Assembly (NCBI GenBank): GCA_033675265.1 | Contig: JAUJYZ010001074.1 | Span: 72,501 to 136,500, forward strand | DNA length: 64,000 bases | Direction: 5' to 3' | Origin: Actinostola sp. cb2023 | Taxonomy: Eukaryota > Cnidaria > Anthozoa > Actiniaria > Actinostolidae | Shown here: positions 53,118 through 63,542 of the stretch, one piece after another | Position numbering within the stretch: position 1 is the first letter of the stretch | Layout of the letters: each line of letters begins with the position of its first letter | Program-made: the position numbers and the translations under genes | The notes under the pieces: model-generated | What the model saw: the letters and a program-made list of their open reading frames with translations, nothing else | What the model was told of the DNA's origin: nothing | The model's database searches: none

Positions 53118-55171
53118 ACTGTACTATAATAATTCCATTTTACATTCATGTCTGAAGATAATGCAATTATTTAGGTGCATGTAGAAATTGTAGAAATCTC
53201 CAACAATGGAGTAAAAAAACCTGAAATATAAATAGGAATGAATGTAGTTGGAAAAATACCAATCTTTTGATTGTCACTGTCACTGTAATTACAATTGATA
53301 GGGGATTTCATTATTATTTTCATTATCAAGCTTTATAATATAATTTTATTATAGTAAATTATAGATGAGTAAATTATTATAGTCATTAATTGTTATTGTA
53401 TTGTGATTGTTATTGTCAGTTTATCATAATTTGATTGTTTATCAATTTTCCTTTTAGGTATATAAAGTAGCTGGATAAATACTATACATTCCTGTTCTTA
53501 GGCTGTGCATGCCAGTTCACTGAAAGACAGTCAAGACCATTAAAAAGGACATGACATGACTGATGTATAGATTTGTCACTGAACAAAATGCACTTGTGCT
53601 GCTCACTATTATTCTCATTTTTACTGACATTTAATTCATAACTTAATAAATAGCTATTTATCCATATTGTGGTGTTTATAATATTACATAGTATTCAATT
53701 TTCATTTTATACTCTTGTTTTAATTTATGTACACTCATTTAGTCCAAACTAGCTACATGTAGTTAACCTGCAAATTCTCATTAGTACATTATATATTAGT
53801 TGAATTTTAGTACAATTATTAGTTGTATTTTGTTTTGAATTGATATTTTTTATCATCATACTGTTTATAACATAGGTATGATATAACGCACACTCTGATT
53901 GGTTGGTTAGCATGTGTCTGTAAGCTCACGGACATACACTACGGCTACATGTCAGACATGCTCACGTCATCGCCATAGCACGCGCTCGCTACGCCTCGAG
54001 CAACTCTTATGCTTCTCTCGTGCTCTCCCAAATTCCTGCGTGCTTCATAACTCGATGGACGCACACTAAGCATTGTCCGACCATTCCTTAAATATTAATG
54101 GGCTGCATGATACAAAAGTACCTTGTGAATGGCAAAATGTAGCGGTGTGTATGACCATACCCACATGAAAAGCTGCAAACTCCTCATATGAGACACCATA
54201 GCTTGCAGACCAAAACACTGTCAATCTCTGGTTAGTAAGAAAGTGAAATGAGCAGAAAATATTGAAAAATTAGCTCAAATGGTTAAAAACAAACACTAAA
54301 ATTATGAAAAGTCATGAGGTCCCTTTAGGTTGACGCAGTCCAATAAATTGTTGTAATTTGGAACATGTAATAAATGACAGCCTGTTGTTGATTTTATTGA
54401 TGAATTGGGATACAAGGACTTCATTATATTATTTATACTCTTATTTTTTATCACTTGTAATTCTTGATCTCTTCCTTTTAGTTGATTGTCATTTGTTCAT
54501 TTATTTATTAAACTTTGCTTATTTATTTATTTTCAAGTTACACTATCACAAATTCTAAATGAACTAAACAATGCTGTTATAGTTAATACATTTTCTTCTG
54601 GGCATATACTCTGATAAACACAGTCAAATTGTTTTTGATCAGCATTCGTACTTACAGTGTAAGCTGAGACTCAATAATTAGTCTAAAACGTCTTTTTTTA
54701 CGACTGCATGACTGGTCTCGCAAAAATAAAGTTTCATCGAATTTCATAGGTATTTTTCATTACACAGTGTAATCTGTAGTGAATAAATAGTTTCGTATGA
54801 ACGTAGATGCTTTTCTGGAATGTCGTCTCAGTTTGATTTGAGAACGTTAATTGTTTTTTCCTCTATAAAACGACGGCCTTTTTCTCATTCATTTTCGTGT
54901 GAACATTGTTTACATCTCTTTGCTTTCGGGCAAAATTACACGAGTTTTCCTACTTGTTAGCGATGTAAAAATCCTCAGTACTACTTCTTGTAAAATAGAA
55001 CTTTCACTAACCTTGAACATTAAAGAATACACTGAATACTGCTAAACTACTGCAAAAAACTATTGCAAAACTCCGGGTAAATATTTGAAAACATTTACAT
55101 TTCTAGATGATGAAAACAATTCATGAGTGGGATACCTGTGTCGTGCAATGCATTTTGGGTATATAAACAAG
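53118..55171. other. intergenic, upstream of PEF1
   Basis: No gene is supported. GC content rises at 53,930-54,060. Sequence just before the PEF1 ATG is unremarkable, without a TATA box at a convincing distance. Confidence 0.35.
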
Positions 55172-58100
55172 ATGGCGGGTTATCCAGGAGGATATGGACA
55201 ACAACAAGGCTATGGATACCAGCCTGCAGGTAGTCTGACAGCATTAATATACCACTAGATAGTCGTAGTGTCCTTTACCTTCAAGTCTCACTCAATGACT
55301 GCGGTGTAGCGTAATGCGAAGACTGTGTCTGTACATGTACAAGCTTCATGTACAAGTCATCTATTGTCTAGTAGGATTAACACACATTTATCCATTTTAT
55401 TAAGCTTATGTATTATAGGTTTGACTTCGAAAATAGATCTGTTCTAGGTTATTTTATGTTTGACAAAGTCTCTGAAACAACCAATCATAATCTAAGGAAC
55501 TCTGCTTCAAGACTCTTTGTCCCCAGATTTAATTACACAGAAGATGGGAAGAGAGCCTTTGCTATAGTCTTATAGAGGTGCTACACTTTGGAATAGCCTC
55601 CCCCAATTTCTAAGAAACCATAAGGAGCTTAGTCTATTTAAGAAACACTTGACCTGCTCCTTATCTAGCTGACATTGGCCTTACCTATTATTATTATCTT
55701 TATTATTATATGTTTTATGTATACTTCATATACTGTACATTGATTTTTATACAAATATTCTCACAACTATCATGTAAACCAGTTTCTAAAGCTGTTGATA
55801 ATTTTGTGCTTAAATAATGGTTTCATTCATTCATTTTAATTAGTTGTATGATTCTTTAAAGTAAGGACAACATTGTTTAGTTTGTAAGACATGTTTGGCT
55901 CTTTCTCAGTATATCACTATCCTGAAAAACCTTTGTTATTCAAATCAAGAACTCTTTGTAGAACGAGGCATACAACAATATGAACTATTGTTATTCAAAT
56001 TTTCAGGGATTCAGGACGGTGATATACTGAGAAAGCCCCACATGTTTCGACAGATCTTACAAACTAAAAAATGTTGTCCTTACTTTTATAGAATCATAAG
56101 CTTACTATACCTGCTATATAACTCACTAGGCCTTTTCTTACTATACCTGCTATATAACTCACTAGGCCTTTTCTAATGTATTTAAATCTTCCGAATTTGG
56201 TTGGTTTGGTTGGTTAGCTTGTTATGAAAGATTATCTGGGGAACTTCGCCAATAAAGAAGAATATATTTTAAGTTAATAATAAAGCTTTATTTATTGACC
56301 GTCATTATTTATTGTTATATTATTTTAGGTTATGGTGGTGCCCCAGGTGGTGCCCCAGGTGGTGCCCCAGGTGGTGCCCCAGGATACCCTCAACAACAGG
56401 GCTACCCCCCTGCATCATATGGAGGTGTCCCCCCTGGTGCTGACACCACCTTGTGGAACTGGTTTATGACATGTGATCGTGATAGATCAGGACAAATAAC
56501 CAGTGATGAACTACAGCAAGCTCTGATCAATGGAAATTGGTCGCATTTTAATGCCGAGACTTGTCGTTTAATGATTGGTGAGTCCACGTTTGTTATTATT
56601 AACTACCGGTACATGTACTTAATAACTGAGTACGAGGTCAGTACAGGAAAATATCAGACTGAGGTCTTGACAGTACAGTTGACCGATCCGTAGGCGAGGT
56701 TCGTACACAAAAAGACTGAGGTTGATATTTTCCTGTACACTAATCGAGCAAGTGAGGTTATTAAGTTGTTTATTATAATTATGGCATTTTTAATCGAGGA
56801 ATTAAAGGCTATTTTTGTCGTGACACAAAATCCGTAATCGCCCATGGGAATTACGTAATCGCCCACGGGAATTACCACAGAATATTGCCTGCTAAACAAC
56901 CAATCAAGGATGGCTTAGTTGGTTAGTGCACAGCCTTCTAAGCGAGAGGTACCCGGTTCGATTCTTCATGACCTCACATCCTTGTTTCGACTTCCCTCTA
57001 AACGGAGCACTGATGGAGGGAGGGGGTAAAAGGGCGCACCGTCTTGCTTCTGGGAGAACAGTTTCGACTGAAGGGGTTACAGACATTAAATATATGGCTT
57101 TTACTTACTTTACTAATCAGATCGCGCCATTTTACCATATAATAATAGTGTATAATGTAACGACCCATGTGACGTCATGACAGTAATTTATACTATCAAA
57201 TTGGAACCACCTGCAGAGAAACCACGTCCCAAGTTTGGCAACTGAATGGATTTGAAGAAAAAGTTTTGAATGAAATGGATGAAATCAAAAGGGAACTTTC
57301 TTTCTTATTCAGAGTTTTATTCCCTCATGAGAATAGTAAGACAATTGGTGCTAATTATCTAACAAAAAAAATGGACAAAGCATTCAAGTCATAAGTGTAT
57401 TGGCAAGTACAATATACATGTATTGGGTAAATATAGATGTTCATTTTAGCATGTTCACCTACATTTTGTTTTGTCCTTTTACAGGTATTTTTGACAGAGA
57501 CCAGTCTGGTACCATCAATTTCCAGGAATTCCAGCAACTATGGCAGTATATACAGCAATGGAAAGGCGTGTTTGATCGATATGACCAAGACAAGTCTGGT
57601 CAGATTGAATCACATGAGCTTCACACAGCACTCGTTCAAATGGGATTTAACGTATCAACAAGTTTTATTCAACTCATTATTATGAAGTAGGTTTAATTAG
57701 TATTGTTTTATTCAACTCATTATTATGAAGTAGGTTTAATTAGTATTGTTTTATTCAACTCATTATTATGAAGTAGGTTGAATTAGTATTGTTTTATTCA
57801 ACTCATTATTATGAAGTAGGTTGAATTAGTATTGTTTTATTCAACTCATTATTATGAAGTAGGTTTAATTAGTATTGTTTTATTCAACTCATTATTATGA
57901 AGTAGGTTTAATTAGTATTGTTTTATTCAACTCATTATTATGAAGTAGGTTGAATTAGTATTGTTTTATTCAACTCATTATTATGAAGTAGGTTGAATTA
58001 GTATTGTTTTATTCAACTCATTATTATGAAGTAGGTTTAATTAGTATTGTTTACAAATTGTACGCTTCCTATTATGGGTTTGCATGATCACGTGCCGACA

Positions 58101-58897
58101 GCCATGACATGGGGCAGGAACAATAAAATCATTTTACATGAGAAAGAATTCAATTTCTTAGGAGAAAGGTATTCCTTTATCCTGCCCCCTGTCATGGCTG
58201 CCGGCACGTGATCATTTTCACGATTCATTTTCAAACTGTAAGGCTACAGTATTTGTTGTAGCTGCAATATTATGCATTAATTTTTATATACAATATACCT
58301 GTAGATAGCTACATGTATCTCTAAGCCAGGCACCACCAGGACCAACTTTGCTGTCTTGCTTATGCAGGTGTCTGCCTTTAGAGAGAGTGAATTTGTAGTA
58401 AAGCAGTGTGTAGTAGGGGTCATATAAAGTTGTCCGCCTCGAGGCTGATTACGTACAACTTTTGCTTACAACTGCCGCACGCAACTTGCTCAGACAAGTC
58501 ATGACTTAGAAGTCTTAAGTAAGTGGTAGGATTGATTTAGATGACACAACTCGTGTTGTAAACATGGAGTGAGCAAGTTGTACATGTATGGTTGTAGGCA
58601 AAAGTTGTACCATGTAAATCAGCCTTTAGAGGTGTCTACCAAGAGAGAGTTGACTGTATACTCCATTATTAAATGTTGAGTGGATAATGGATTATTTAAC
58701 AATAATTTTTAATGTTCTTTAATTTAAGGTTTGATGTTCGAGCTCGTAGAAGCCTGAAGTTTGATGACTTTATCCAATGTTGCGTCATGCTTAGATCACT
58801 CACAGATGCATTTAAAGCCCGCGACACGTCAATGAACGGCAGTATTACTGTCAACTATGAAGACTTCATGCAGATGGTTCTTCTTAACAAACCTTGA
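55172..58897 (+). CDS. PEF1: peflin, penta-EF-hand calcium-binding protein
   Basis: Four exons join in phase: 55,172-55,229, 56,329-56,577, 57,485-57,686 and 58,729-58,897, giving 225 residues. The N-terminus is Gly/Pro/Tyr/Gln-rich with four GGAP repeats (residues 22-38), as in peflin. EF-hand loops 1-3 are D69-E80 (DRDRSGQITSDE), D106-E117 (DRDQSGTINFQE) and D136-E147 (DQDKSGQIESHE), all with canonical ligands. EF4 and EF5 (RARRSLKFDDF, DTSMNGSITVNYEDF) are degenerate. ALINGNWSHFNAETC and QYIQQWKGVF are peflin-like. Human peflin pairs with ALG-2 and acts in ER exit and ubiquitin-ligase adaptation. The human protein is longer because of a longer N-terminal repeat. The exon 3 donor GAA/GTAGGT begins a tandem array. 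Confidence 0.93.
55487..55672 (+). pseudogene. LINE 3' coding fragment in PEF1 intron 1
   Basis: HNLRNSASRLFVPRFNYTED, then RGATLWNSLPQFLRNHKELS and LFKKHL before a stop. This is the C-terminal signature of CR1/L2-type LINE proteins, with one frameshift near 55,570. Confidence 0.75.
55849..56098. mobile_element. MITE in PEF1 intron 1
   Basis: GATTCTTTAAAGTAAGGAC and its right mirror, with further inverted blocks AGTTTGTAAGA and TTTCTCAGTATATCAC. Non-coding. Confidence 0.8.
56100..56176. repeat. 37-bp direct repeat, two copies
   Basis: CTTACTATACCTGCTATATA ACTCACTAGGCCTTTT occurs twice in tandem next to the MITE. Confidence 0.9.
56619..56767. repeat. imperfect palindrome in PEF1 intron 2
   Basis: GTACAGGAAAATATCA and its mirror TGATATTTTCCTGTAC, with AATAAC and CTTAATAACCTC-type flanks inverted. 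A likely decayed MITE beginning about 40 bp after exon 2. Confidence 0.65.
56906..57105 (+). mobile_element. tRNA-derived SINE in PEF1 intron 2
   Basis: A box TGGCTTAGTTGG and B box GGTTCGATTC lie about 32 bp apart, followed by a non-tRNA body (AAACGGAGCACTGATGGAGG) shared with 49,622-49,700. Mismatched acceptor ends argue against a functional tRNA. Confidence 0.75.
57302..57385 (-). mobile_element. partial copy of the 60,146 MITE
   Basis: CTCATGAGAATAGTAAGACA, TTGGTGCTAATTATCTAAC and CAAAGCATT mirror the central part of the full element at 60,146-60,331. It sits in PEF1 intron 2. Confidence 0.7.
57663..58050 (+). repeat. 43-bp tandem repeat containing the PEF1 exon 3 donor site, nine copies
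   Basis: Copies start every 43 bp from 57,663 to 58,007. Each contains the last 24 coding bases of exon 3 (TTTTATTCAACTCATTATTA TGAA) followed by GTAGGT and intron sequence. The base after GTAGGTT alternates T,T,G,G,T,T,G,G,T, so a four-unit (172-bp) block was itself duplicated. Confidence 0.97.
58084..58215. mobile_element. MITE-like palindrome in PEF1 intron 3
   Basis: ATGATCACGTGCCGACAGCC with mirror GGCTGCCGGCACGTGATCAT, then CATGACATGGGGCAGGA with its mirror. Arms are about 45 bp. Confidence 0.85.
58441..58624. mobile_element. MITE-like palindrome in PEF1 intron 3
   Basis: AGGCTGATTACGTACAACTT on the left and AAGTTGTACCATGTAAATCA GCCT on the right are inverted partners, with CAACTTGCTC/GAGCAAGTTG inside. 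Confidence 0.8.
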
Positions 58898-59052
58898 TTT
58901 TCACTTCAATTGAAATAATGATGTATAGTACCCTGTTATTGTTGCTGTTACTTTTTTGTATTATTATTATTATTATGTATGCACTGTATCTTGTTAATAT
59001 TGTATACTGACAGTTGTTATAGTAGACATTATTGGATGGCATGGAGATTTAA

Positions 59053-59139
59053 TGCAGACCAAGGTGGGTGTTACAAAAATGTATCTCTGCTGAAGCCAAA
59101 GGCCAAGCAGATACAATGTAACACCCACCTGGGTCTGTA
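59053..59139. repeat. hairpin downstream of PEF1
   Basis: GCAGACCAAGGTGGGTGTTAC with an imperfect mirror, and ATGTATCTCTGCT/AGCAGATACAAT inside. It begins about 155 bp after the PEF1 stop. Confidence 0.85.
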
Positions 59140-59208
59140 TATTTTTTCATAGCAAAATTCAATAATAATATTAATATAAATAATAATAAACCAGTGTCAC
59201 TAGTCTTA

Positions 59209-59241
59209 CTGAAGATGACGTTTGTAACGTCGAAACATGTC
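59209..59241 (+). ncRNA. solo hammerhead-ribozyme-like motif
   Basis: CTGAAGA, a U, then a 6-bp helix GACGTT/AACGTC with loop TGT, then GAAACATGTC. Preceding TTA and following TAA can form a short stem I. ACATGT after GAA is self-complementary, so a dimer form is possible. This has the same architecture as 19,662-19,698, including the extra U. No Penelope coding remains nearby, so it is likely an isolated 3' end. Confidence 0.5.
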
Positions 59242-59249
59242 TAAACTCT

Positions 59250-60145
59250 TGTCTTGAAATTAATAATAATATTGTTTTGTTTTGCATTCAAAATATTGTC
59301 ACTTTCTTATGATCCAAGCTAACATGAAGGTGGTGTCTTTACAAGCAACTAGCTCTAAAAGAGACATGAATCGACCGCCTATTCAGTAAAAAGTTATTGG
59401 ACAACTGATTGGATTGATGTAAATCTGCCAAATTTGGTCCACCTTAGCTTGTTATGAAACAATTATTAACTTTGATCAATCAGAAATGGGAATATAATTT
59501 GCATGAATAATAAAGAAAGCTATTAGCCATTAATCGGAGTTGCGGGATGCCTTATGTTCAATACGGCGACAAGTTTGAATAGCGATACATGTACACCAAA
59601 GCACACAATAATTGTTTCCCAGTCATTTCCTGGTGTTTTACAGTTAAATAGACAGCAATTACGTCCCCTAAACAGCCCCACAATTCCTTTTGAACATCAA
59701 CTCCGAAATGGCTAATTATTGGTCTTGTTACATTTGTAGTACACAACGATGTGTAAATGTCAAGAAGCATTGACCCAGGGAAAAGTAGGTAATACTTCAA
59801 GGTTGCACAGACTGCAAATCATTAATTTATGTGAAGCATTGTTAATTTATTTTTGTGTGTTTTCACTTTCTCAAGTGCTAATAATGAACCAGTTGTTGGT
59901 TGGAAGTATCCAAAAAGGAAATGAAACAACTAGTAAACAAGTTGTGCTCAAATATTGTCTGATTTGTCTTTGTGCACTCTTGGACAACCAAATACTTAGT
60001 CAAATGAATACAAAAAAATGTGACTAGACTAATGTATAATTTCACATAATACTGACAGTATATCAAACGAGAAAGAGTTCTTCCTCCAATTTCAAAACAC
60101 CGAAAAAGTGGGTTGAAAAAATGAGATGCAACCATTTTTTTTGAA
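59250..60145. other. intergenic, no gene seen
   Basis: AT-rich. The reading frames at 59,558-60,027 have no domain resemblance. Confidence 0.35.
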
Positions 60146-60331
60146 ATAGGTGACTTGCATGATGGCGTCATATACTACAAGTACCAGAATGCTTTGCCCA
60201 TTTTCTTTTGTTAGATAATTAGCACCAATTGTCTTGCTATTCCCATGAGGGAATAACAATCTGAATAAGAAAGAATTCCCAAAGCATTCTGGTACTTGTA
60301 GTAAAACAACATCATCATGCAAGTCGCCTAT
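60146..60331. mobile_element. MITE with ATAGGTGACTTGCATGATG ends
   Basis: Terminal inverted repeats of about 55 bp (ATAGGTGACTTGCATGATG, then ACTACAAGTACCAGAATGC) with mirror. A partial relative lies in PEF1 intron 2 at 57,302. Confidence 0.85.
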
Positions 60332-60599
60332 ATATTGGATGAACTCTTTCAAGTGTTTGATATATTTTCAAACCAAGGTTCAGAGTTTAGTTTACTGTCT
60401 AGGTTTAGAGTTTGTATCAATTAGGTCCAACGTGTCCTGTATGGCAATAAAAGTACTTAACAAACACATAGCAATGTTGCTTGATGACACTCAAAAATAC
60501 ACCTGTTTTCAGAATAATATAATAATAATAATAAATAATATTTTATATACATGTACAATGTAGCGTCAATTCCAAAAGTTCAACAACGCTTTACATTCC

Positions 60600-60751
60600 A
60601 GGGGCGTAGGCAGGGGGAGGTCACAGGGTGCCTGTGACCCCCCTTCCTCTGGGTCTACTCTTTAAATTTATATGTTTGAGGAGGGGAGGGGATTTGGTGG
60701 TGAATGATATGGAGTGTGACCCCCCCAATGGAAAATCCTGGCTACGCCCCC
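60600..60751. mobile_element. MITE with GGGGCGTAGGCAG ends
   Basis: GGGGCGTAGGCAG at the left and CTGGCTACGCCCC at the right are inverted, flanking a G/C-run-rich centre. Non-coding. Confidence 0.7.
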
Positions 60752-60752
60752 A

Positions 60753-61591
60753 GTGGTGGATCCAGAATTTTACAAAGGGGGGTGGATAATCATAAAGCTC
60801 TTTCAAGGTATATATTCGCCATCATATATTCTCCATCAGAGTCGACTGATTATAATTGTACAGGCCAGGTGCTGATTGACGCCAGGAGCGTAACTAGTGT
60901 TTTTTGCTGCTACACAAATGTGAACCAGGGCCGTAGCAGAGGCCAATCGGTGGGGGAGACGCATAGCGAGCGCCGTAGGCGTGAGGCGCTAGGGGGGTTT
61001 GGGGGCATGCCCCCCCAGAAAATTCTGAAATCCAGAGGCTCGGAAATGCTATTTCCAGCGTTCTCCAAGAGTTATTTGTGATTTACGCGTATCGCTAATT
61101 ACTTCCTACACTGTCTCAGCAAACAAATGCATATTGAAAATAGTATAACACTGGAGAATTTCGATGGATGAATCGATTCAGACAATCCTTTAATTAGCGA
61201 AAGTCCTTAATTATGAATCGTGCTCTGCTCTGACCAAGGCTGGTTTTATTTCCATCATATCGCTACAATCGCTCAGGCTAGGATACGCGTCCAAAATGTG
61301 TTCAGCTGCGATCACTAGTGTGGTTTCTATATGATCGCTGTGAGAGCTGAAAAGAATTGTCAAATTCAAGGGACAATTTTATTATAATAAGCAAGTTCAC
61401 ACAACAGCGGTTGAATGAATGAAAACCTTTATTCAAACAGGGTATTCCCTGTTTATATAACATCTGAACAACCGGGTTTCTCCTAATCCGTGTAATAACG
61501 CGAAACATGAGGGGGAGTGTTAGAACACTTACAAAAAGAGGGGGGTGGCTAGCCACCCAATCCACCCCCTCCCCTGGATCCGCCCATGGCC
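60753..61591. mobile_element. repeat element with GTGGTGGATCCAG ends
   Basis: GTGGTGGATCCAGAATTTT at the left and CTGGATCCGCCCATGG at the right are inverted. The interior holds GCGAGCGCCGTAGGCGTGAG and GGGGGCATGCCCCCCC, motifs I recall as abundant in marine invertebrate repeats. Probably two nested elements. Confidence 0.55.
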
Positions 61592-61639
61592 CCTGCATTC
61601 CAATACGTCGTAGAGTACAAACACTAAAAGCATGCAATA

Positions 61640-61960
61640 CTTTGTACTATTTAGTATTAAATAGCACTAATTAAACAATAGAAAACAACAGACTTAGCAT
61701 AATTTAGCACTATTTAGTACTATTACTGAATGTAGTACCAAATAGTGTTATCTCTATTGTTTTCTATTGTTTCATTTCAATTTTTCATTTCAATTGGTTA
61801 GTACTGTTTCACAGATATAGAGTGCAATTTTGAAAAGCGTGAAATAGTACTAACTTGAAATAGTACTAAATAAGAGGTATTTCTATTGTTTTCTATTGTT
61901 TCATTAGTGCAATTTAGTATTAATTAGTTATTTAGTTTTCAAGCTTTTCTAAATTGCACT
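61640..61960. mobile_element. AGAGTG-family MITEs, distal copies
   Basis: 61,819-61,960 starts AGAGTGCAATTTTGAAAAGC and ends with the mirror of the same repeat (CTTTTCTAAATTGCACT). It is the same subfamily as the nested copy at 12,548-12,690. Next to it, 61,640-61,800 holds the AACAATAGAAAACAA motif twice in opposite directions, a second decayed member. Confidence 0.75.
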
Positions 61961-62027
61961 TTTGTTTGCACTCCAGTAATATTATATAAAATACTAATTA
62001 AATATGACATATAGTTCTATTTTGAGA

Positions 62028-62390
62028 CTAGTCAGCAGATGGTGGTTCATTCTTTGGGTCGTCCACAGTCACACTAAAACTCAGCACATCTGATGACCTC
62101 AGCATTGCCTCTGGTAAAGGACCAATAGGTGTCTTTAAATCAGACACAATAAAGTTCTCCACGTTGATGTCAGTTGCCCTGAACACTGCAGACACATTCG
62201 TCCTCTCTTGTAGATGAAAGTATGCAGACTTATTGTATATGGACTGGATAGAGCGTAAAAATCTCTCCCTCAGCTTTGTCCTGGCCTCTTGTTCTTGTTC
62301 ACTAGAGTCTTGAGCAAATTCTTTATTGACACATTGCTTTTCAAGGGACGTTTCTCCACTTTCATCCACTTTGAATGCTTTTGAAGACAT
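62028..62390 (-). CDS. GEMIN7: Gemin7, SMN-complex subunit
   Basis: A single uninterrupted ORF of 120 residues, ATG at 62,390 and stop at 62,028. Residues 35-120 match the Gemin7 Sm-like fold. ARTKLRERFLRSIQSI corresponds to the helix of the human protein. FHLQERTNVSAVFRATDINV then matches, and ENFIVSDLKTPIGPLPEAML, RSSDVLSFSV complete the family signature (ATDxxVxNF, L-TPIG, R-SD). The N-terminus is variable and acidic, as in other species. Gemin7 pairs with Gemin6 as an Sm-like dimer and helps assemble Sm rings on snRNAs in the cytoplasm. Length is close to the human protein. It lies head to head with CHRAC1. Confidence 0.93.
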   Translation of the reverse strand: MSSKAFKVDESGETSLEKQCVNKEFAQDSSEQEQEARTKLRERFLRSIQSIYNKSAYFHLQERTNVSAVFRATDINVENFIVSDLKTPIGPLPEAMLRSSDVLSFSVTVDDPKNEPPSAD

Positions 62391-62574
62391 TTAATGCTTC
62401 AGTAAAACTTCCTAGAGGCTCTTAATGCACTCAATGAATCAGTTATGACAAAAATAGAGAATAAAATTCAAATGTACTTCATTAATTCCCAGGCTTCACG
62501 GACAAAAGTCTCGAAAACGAGGCAAATTGTAAGCCGCTGATTGAAAATATCGCCGGCTCACGAGAGTTTTCAAG
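62391..62574. promoter_or_regulatory. bidirectional promoter of GEMIN7 and CHRAC1
   Basis: Only 184 bp separate the two start codons, which point away from each other. No TATA box sits at an expected distance for either. AAGATGGCGG at the CHRAC1 start is a YY1-like context common at housekeeping starts. Shared control is inferred from spacing. Confidence 0.6.
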
Positions 62575-62718
62575 ATGGCGGACGAACCAACAAGTCCTAC
62601 CGAGAAAGAAGGCAAACTCACTCAAATATCTTTGTCTAAGATTAAGACGATTATGAAAAGCTCTCCAGATTTAGTAAATTTGAGTCAGGATTCAGTTTTC
62701 TTGATTACAAGAGCAACG
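62575..62718 (+). CDS. CHRAC1: CHRAC1 (CHRAC-15) histone-fold protein, first exon only
   Basis: ATG at 62,575 gives MADEPTSPTEKEGKLTQ, then ISLSKIKTIMKSSPDLVN and LSQDSVFLITRAT. Exon 1 ends at ACG/GTAAGT (62,718), phase 0. The LS-I--IMKSSP--- signature with a following helix is the start of the CHRAC1 histone fold. The human protein continues with ELF at this point, so the exon break falls inside the alpha-2 helix. CHRAC1 pairs with POLE3 in the CHRAC/ACF remodelling complex. Remaining exons lie beyond the window. POLE4 or NF-YC-like relatives are less likely. Confidence 0.88.
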
Positions 62719-62792
62719 GTAAGTCGATGTTTGAGCCGTGTGTGAATTGAAGTTGAAAATTTAATTGGTGTTTTGGGGAAAATTTAATTAGT

Positions 62793-62943
62793 AAACGGAG
62801 AGGTGTTTTCAGGGGGTACTCAGGTGCAAAAGAGAGGTGCTGGGTTCAGGGGGTACAGGTGCAGTAGTAACGGAGAGGTGCTGGGGGGGGTACTCAGGTG
62901 CAGTAGTAACGGAGAGGTGCTGGGTTCAGGGGGTACTCAAGGT
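62793..62943. repeat. minisatellite, CHRAC1 intron 1
   Basis: Four imperfect copies of AACGGAGAGGTGCTGG ... GGGGGTACTCAGGTGCAGTA, about 40-45 bp each, begin about 75 bp after the exon 1 donor. Confidence 0.9.
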
Positions 62944-62981
62944 GTATTAATATAGGCGCTGATTATGAATTAAATAATCAA

Positions 62982-63521
62982 TGGCTGCGTTCACACTGGG
63001 ACTTTCTTCTCGATTAAAGCCGGTCATGTTTGCTTAAGCGTTCACACACAAAGTTGAATACCACGAACTATTGCCGGCAAATAGCTAAACTTCAAAGAAA
63101 AAGCCAATGTTTACTTAGACGTTTCGACCCCAGTTCCGAACTAGGGTTGTAGCCGTACCACAACAAAAGCAACCAATCAAATGAGTTCTTGAGTTAAGCT
63201 TAATTGAATTAATTAAGCGTGTGAATTTGGCGCTAATGGTACCGAGTTCTTCTTGTCTCTTGTTGAAGATTCTAGCGAGTAATTCATGGCGAATGATAAT
63301 ATCGTTTAGCTTCAAGTATTTGGCTTTCGCTACGTCTTCAGCCATTTTTTCAACTTGACGCGCGATTGAATTCCAGACAATGATAGGAGTGACGACAGCA
63401 ATGTGACAGCTCAGCTCGGTAACTTATCGCGTGTGTGAACGCTTTACTCTAACCATTAATTGCTATGTAAACATTTAACGTCTTGATTCTAGATCGAAAA
63501 GTCCCAGTGTGAACACAGCCA
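62982..63521. mobile_element. 540-bp DNA transposon fragment with terminal repeats, CHRAC1 intron 1
   Basis: TGGCTGCGTTCACACTGGGAC at the left and its near mirror at the right. A minus-strand ORF, 63,345-63,115 (MAEDVAKAKYLKLNDIIIRH, then KRQEELGTISAKFTRLINSI), begins inside it. This could be the N-terminal piece of a transposase, perhaps PIF/Harbinger-type, left after internal deletion. That family call is a guess from element style. Confidence 0.6.
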
Positions 63522-63542
63522 ATGTCAATTGATATCAGTTAA

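Noticed and set aside
56906..56980. Functional tRNA gene in PEF1 intron 2
   Set aside because: Same reasoning. The body matches a second SINE fragment at 49,622.
57663..58050. CRISPR-like array
   Set aside because: Repeats are directly tandem with no unique spacers, and the genome is animal.
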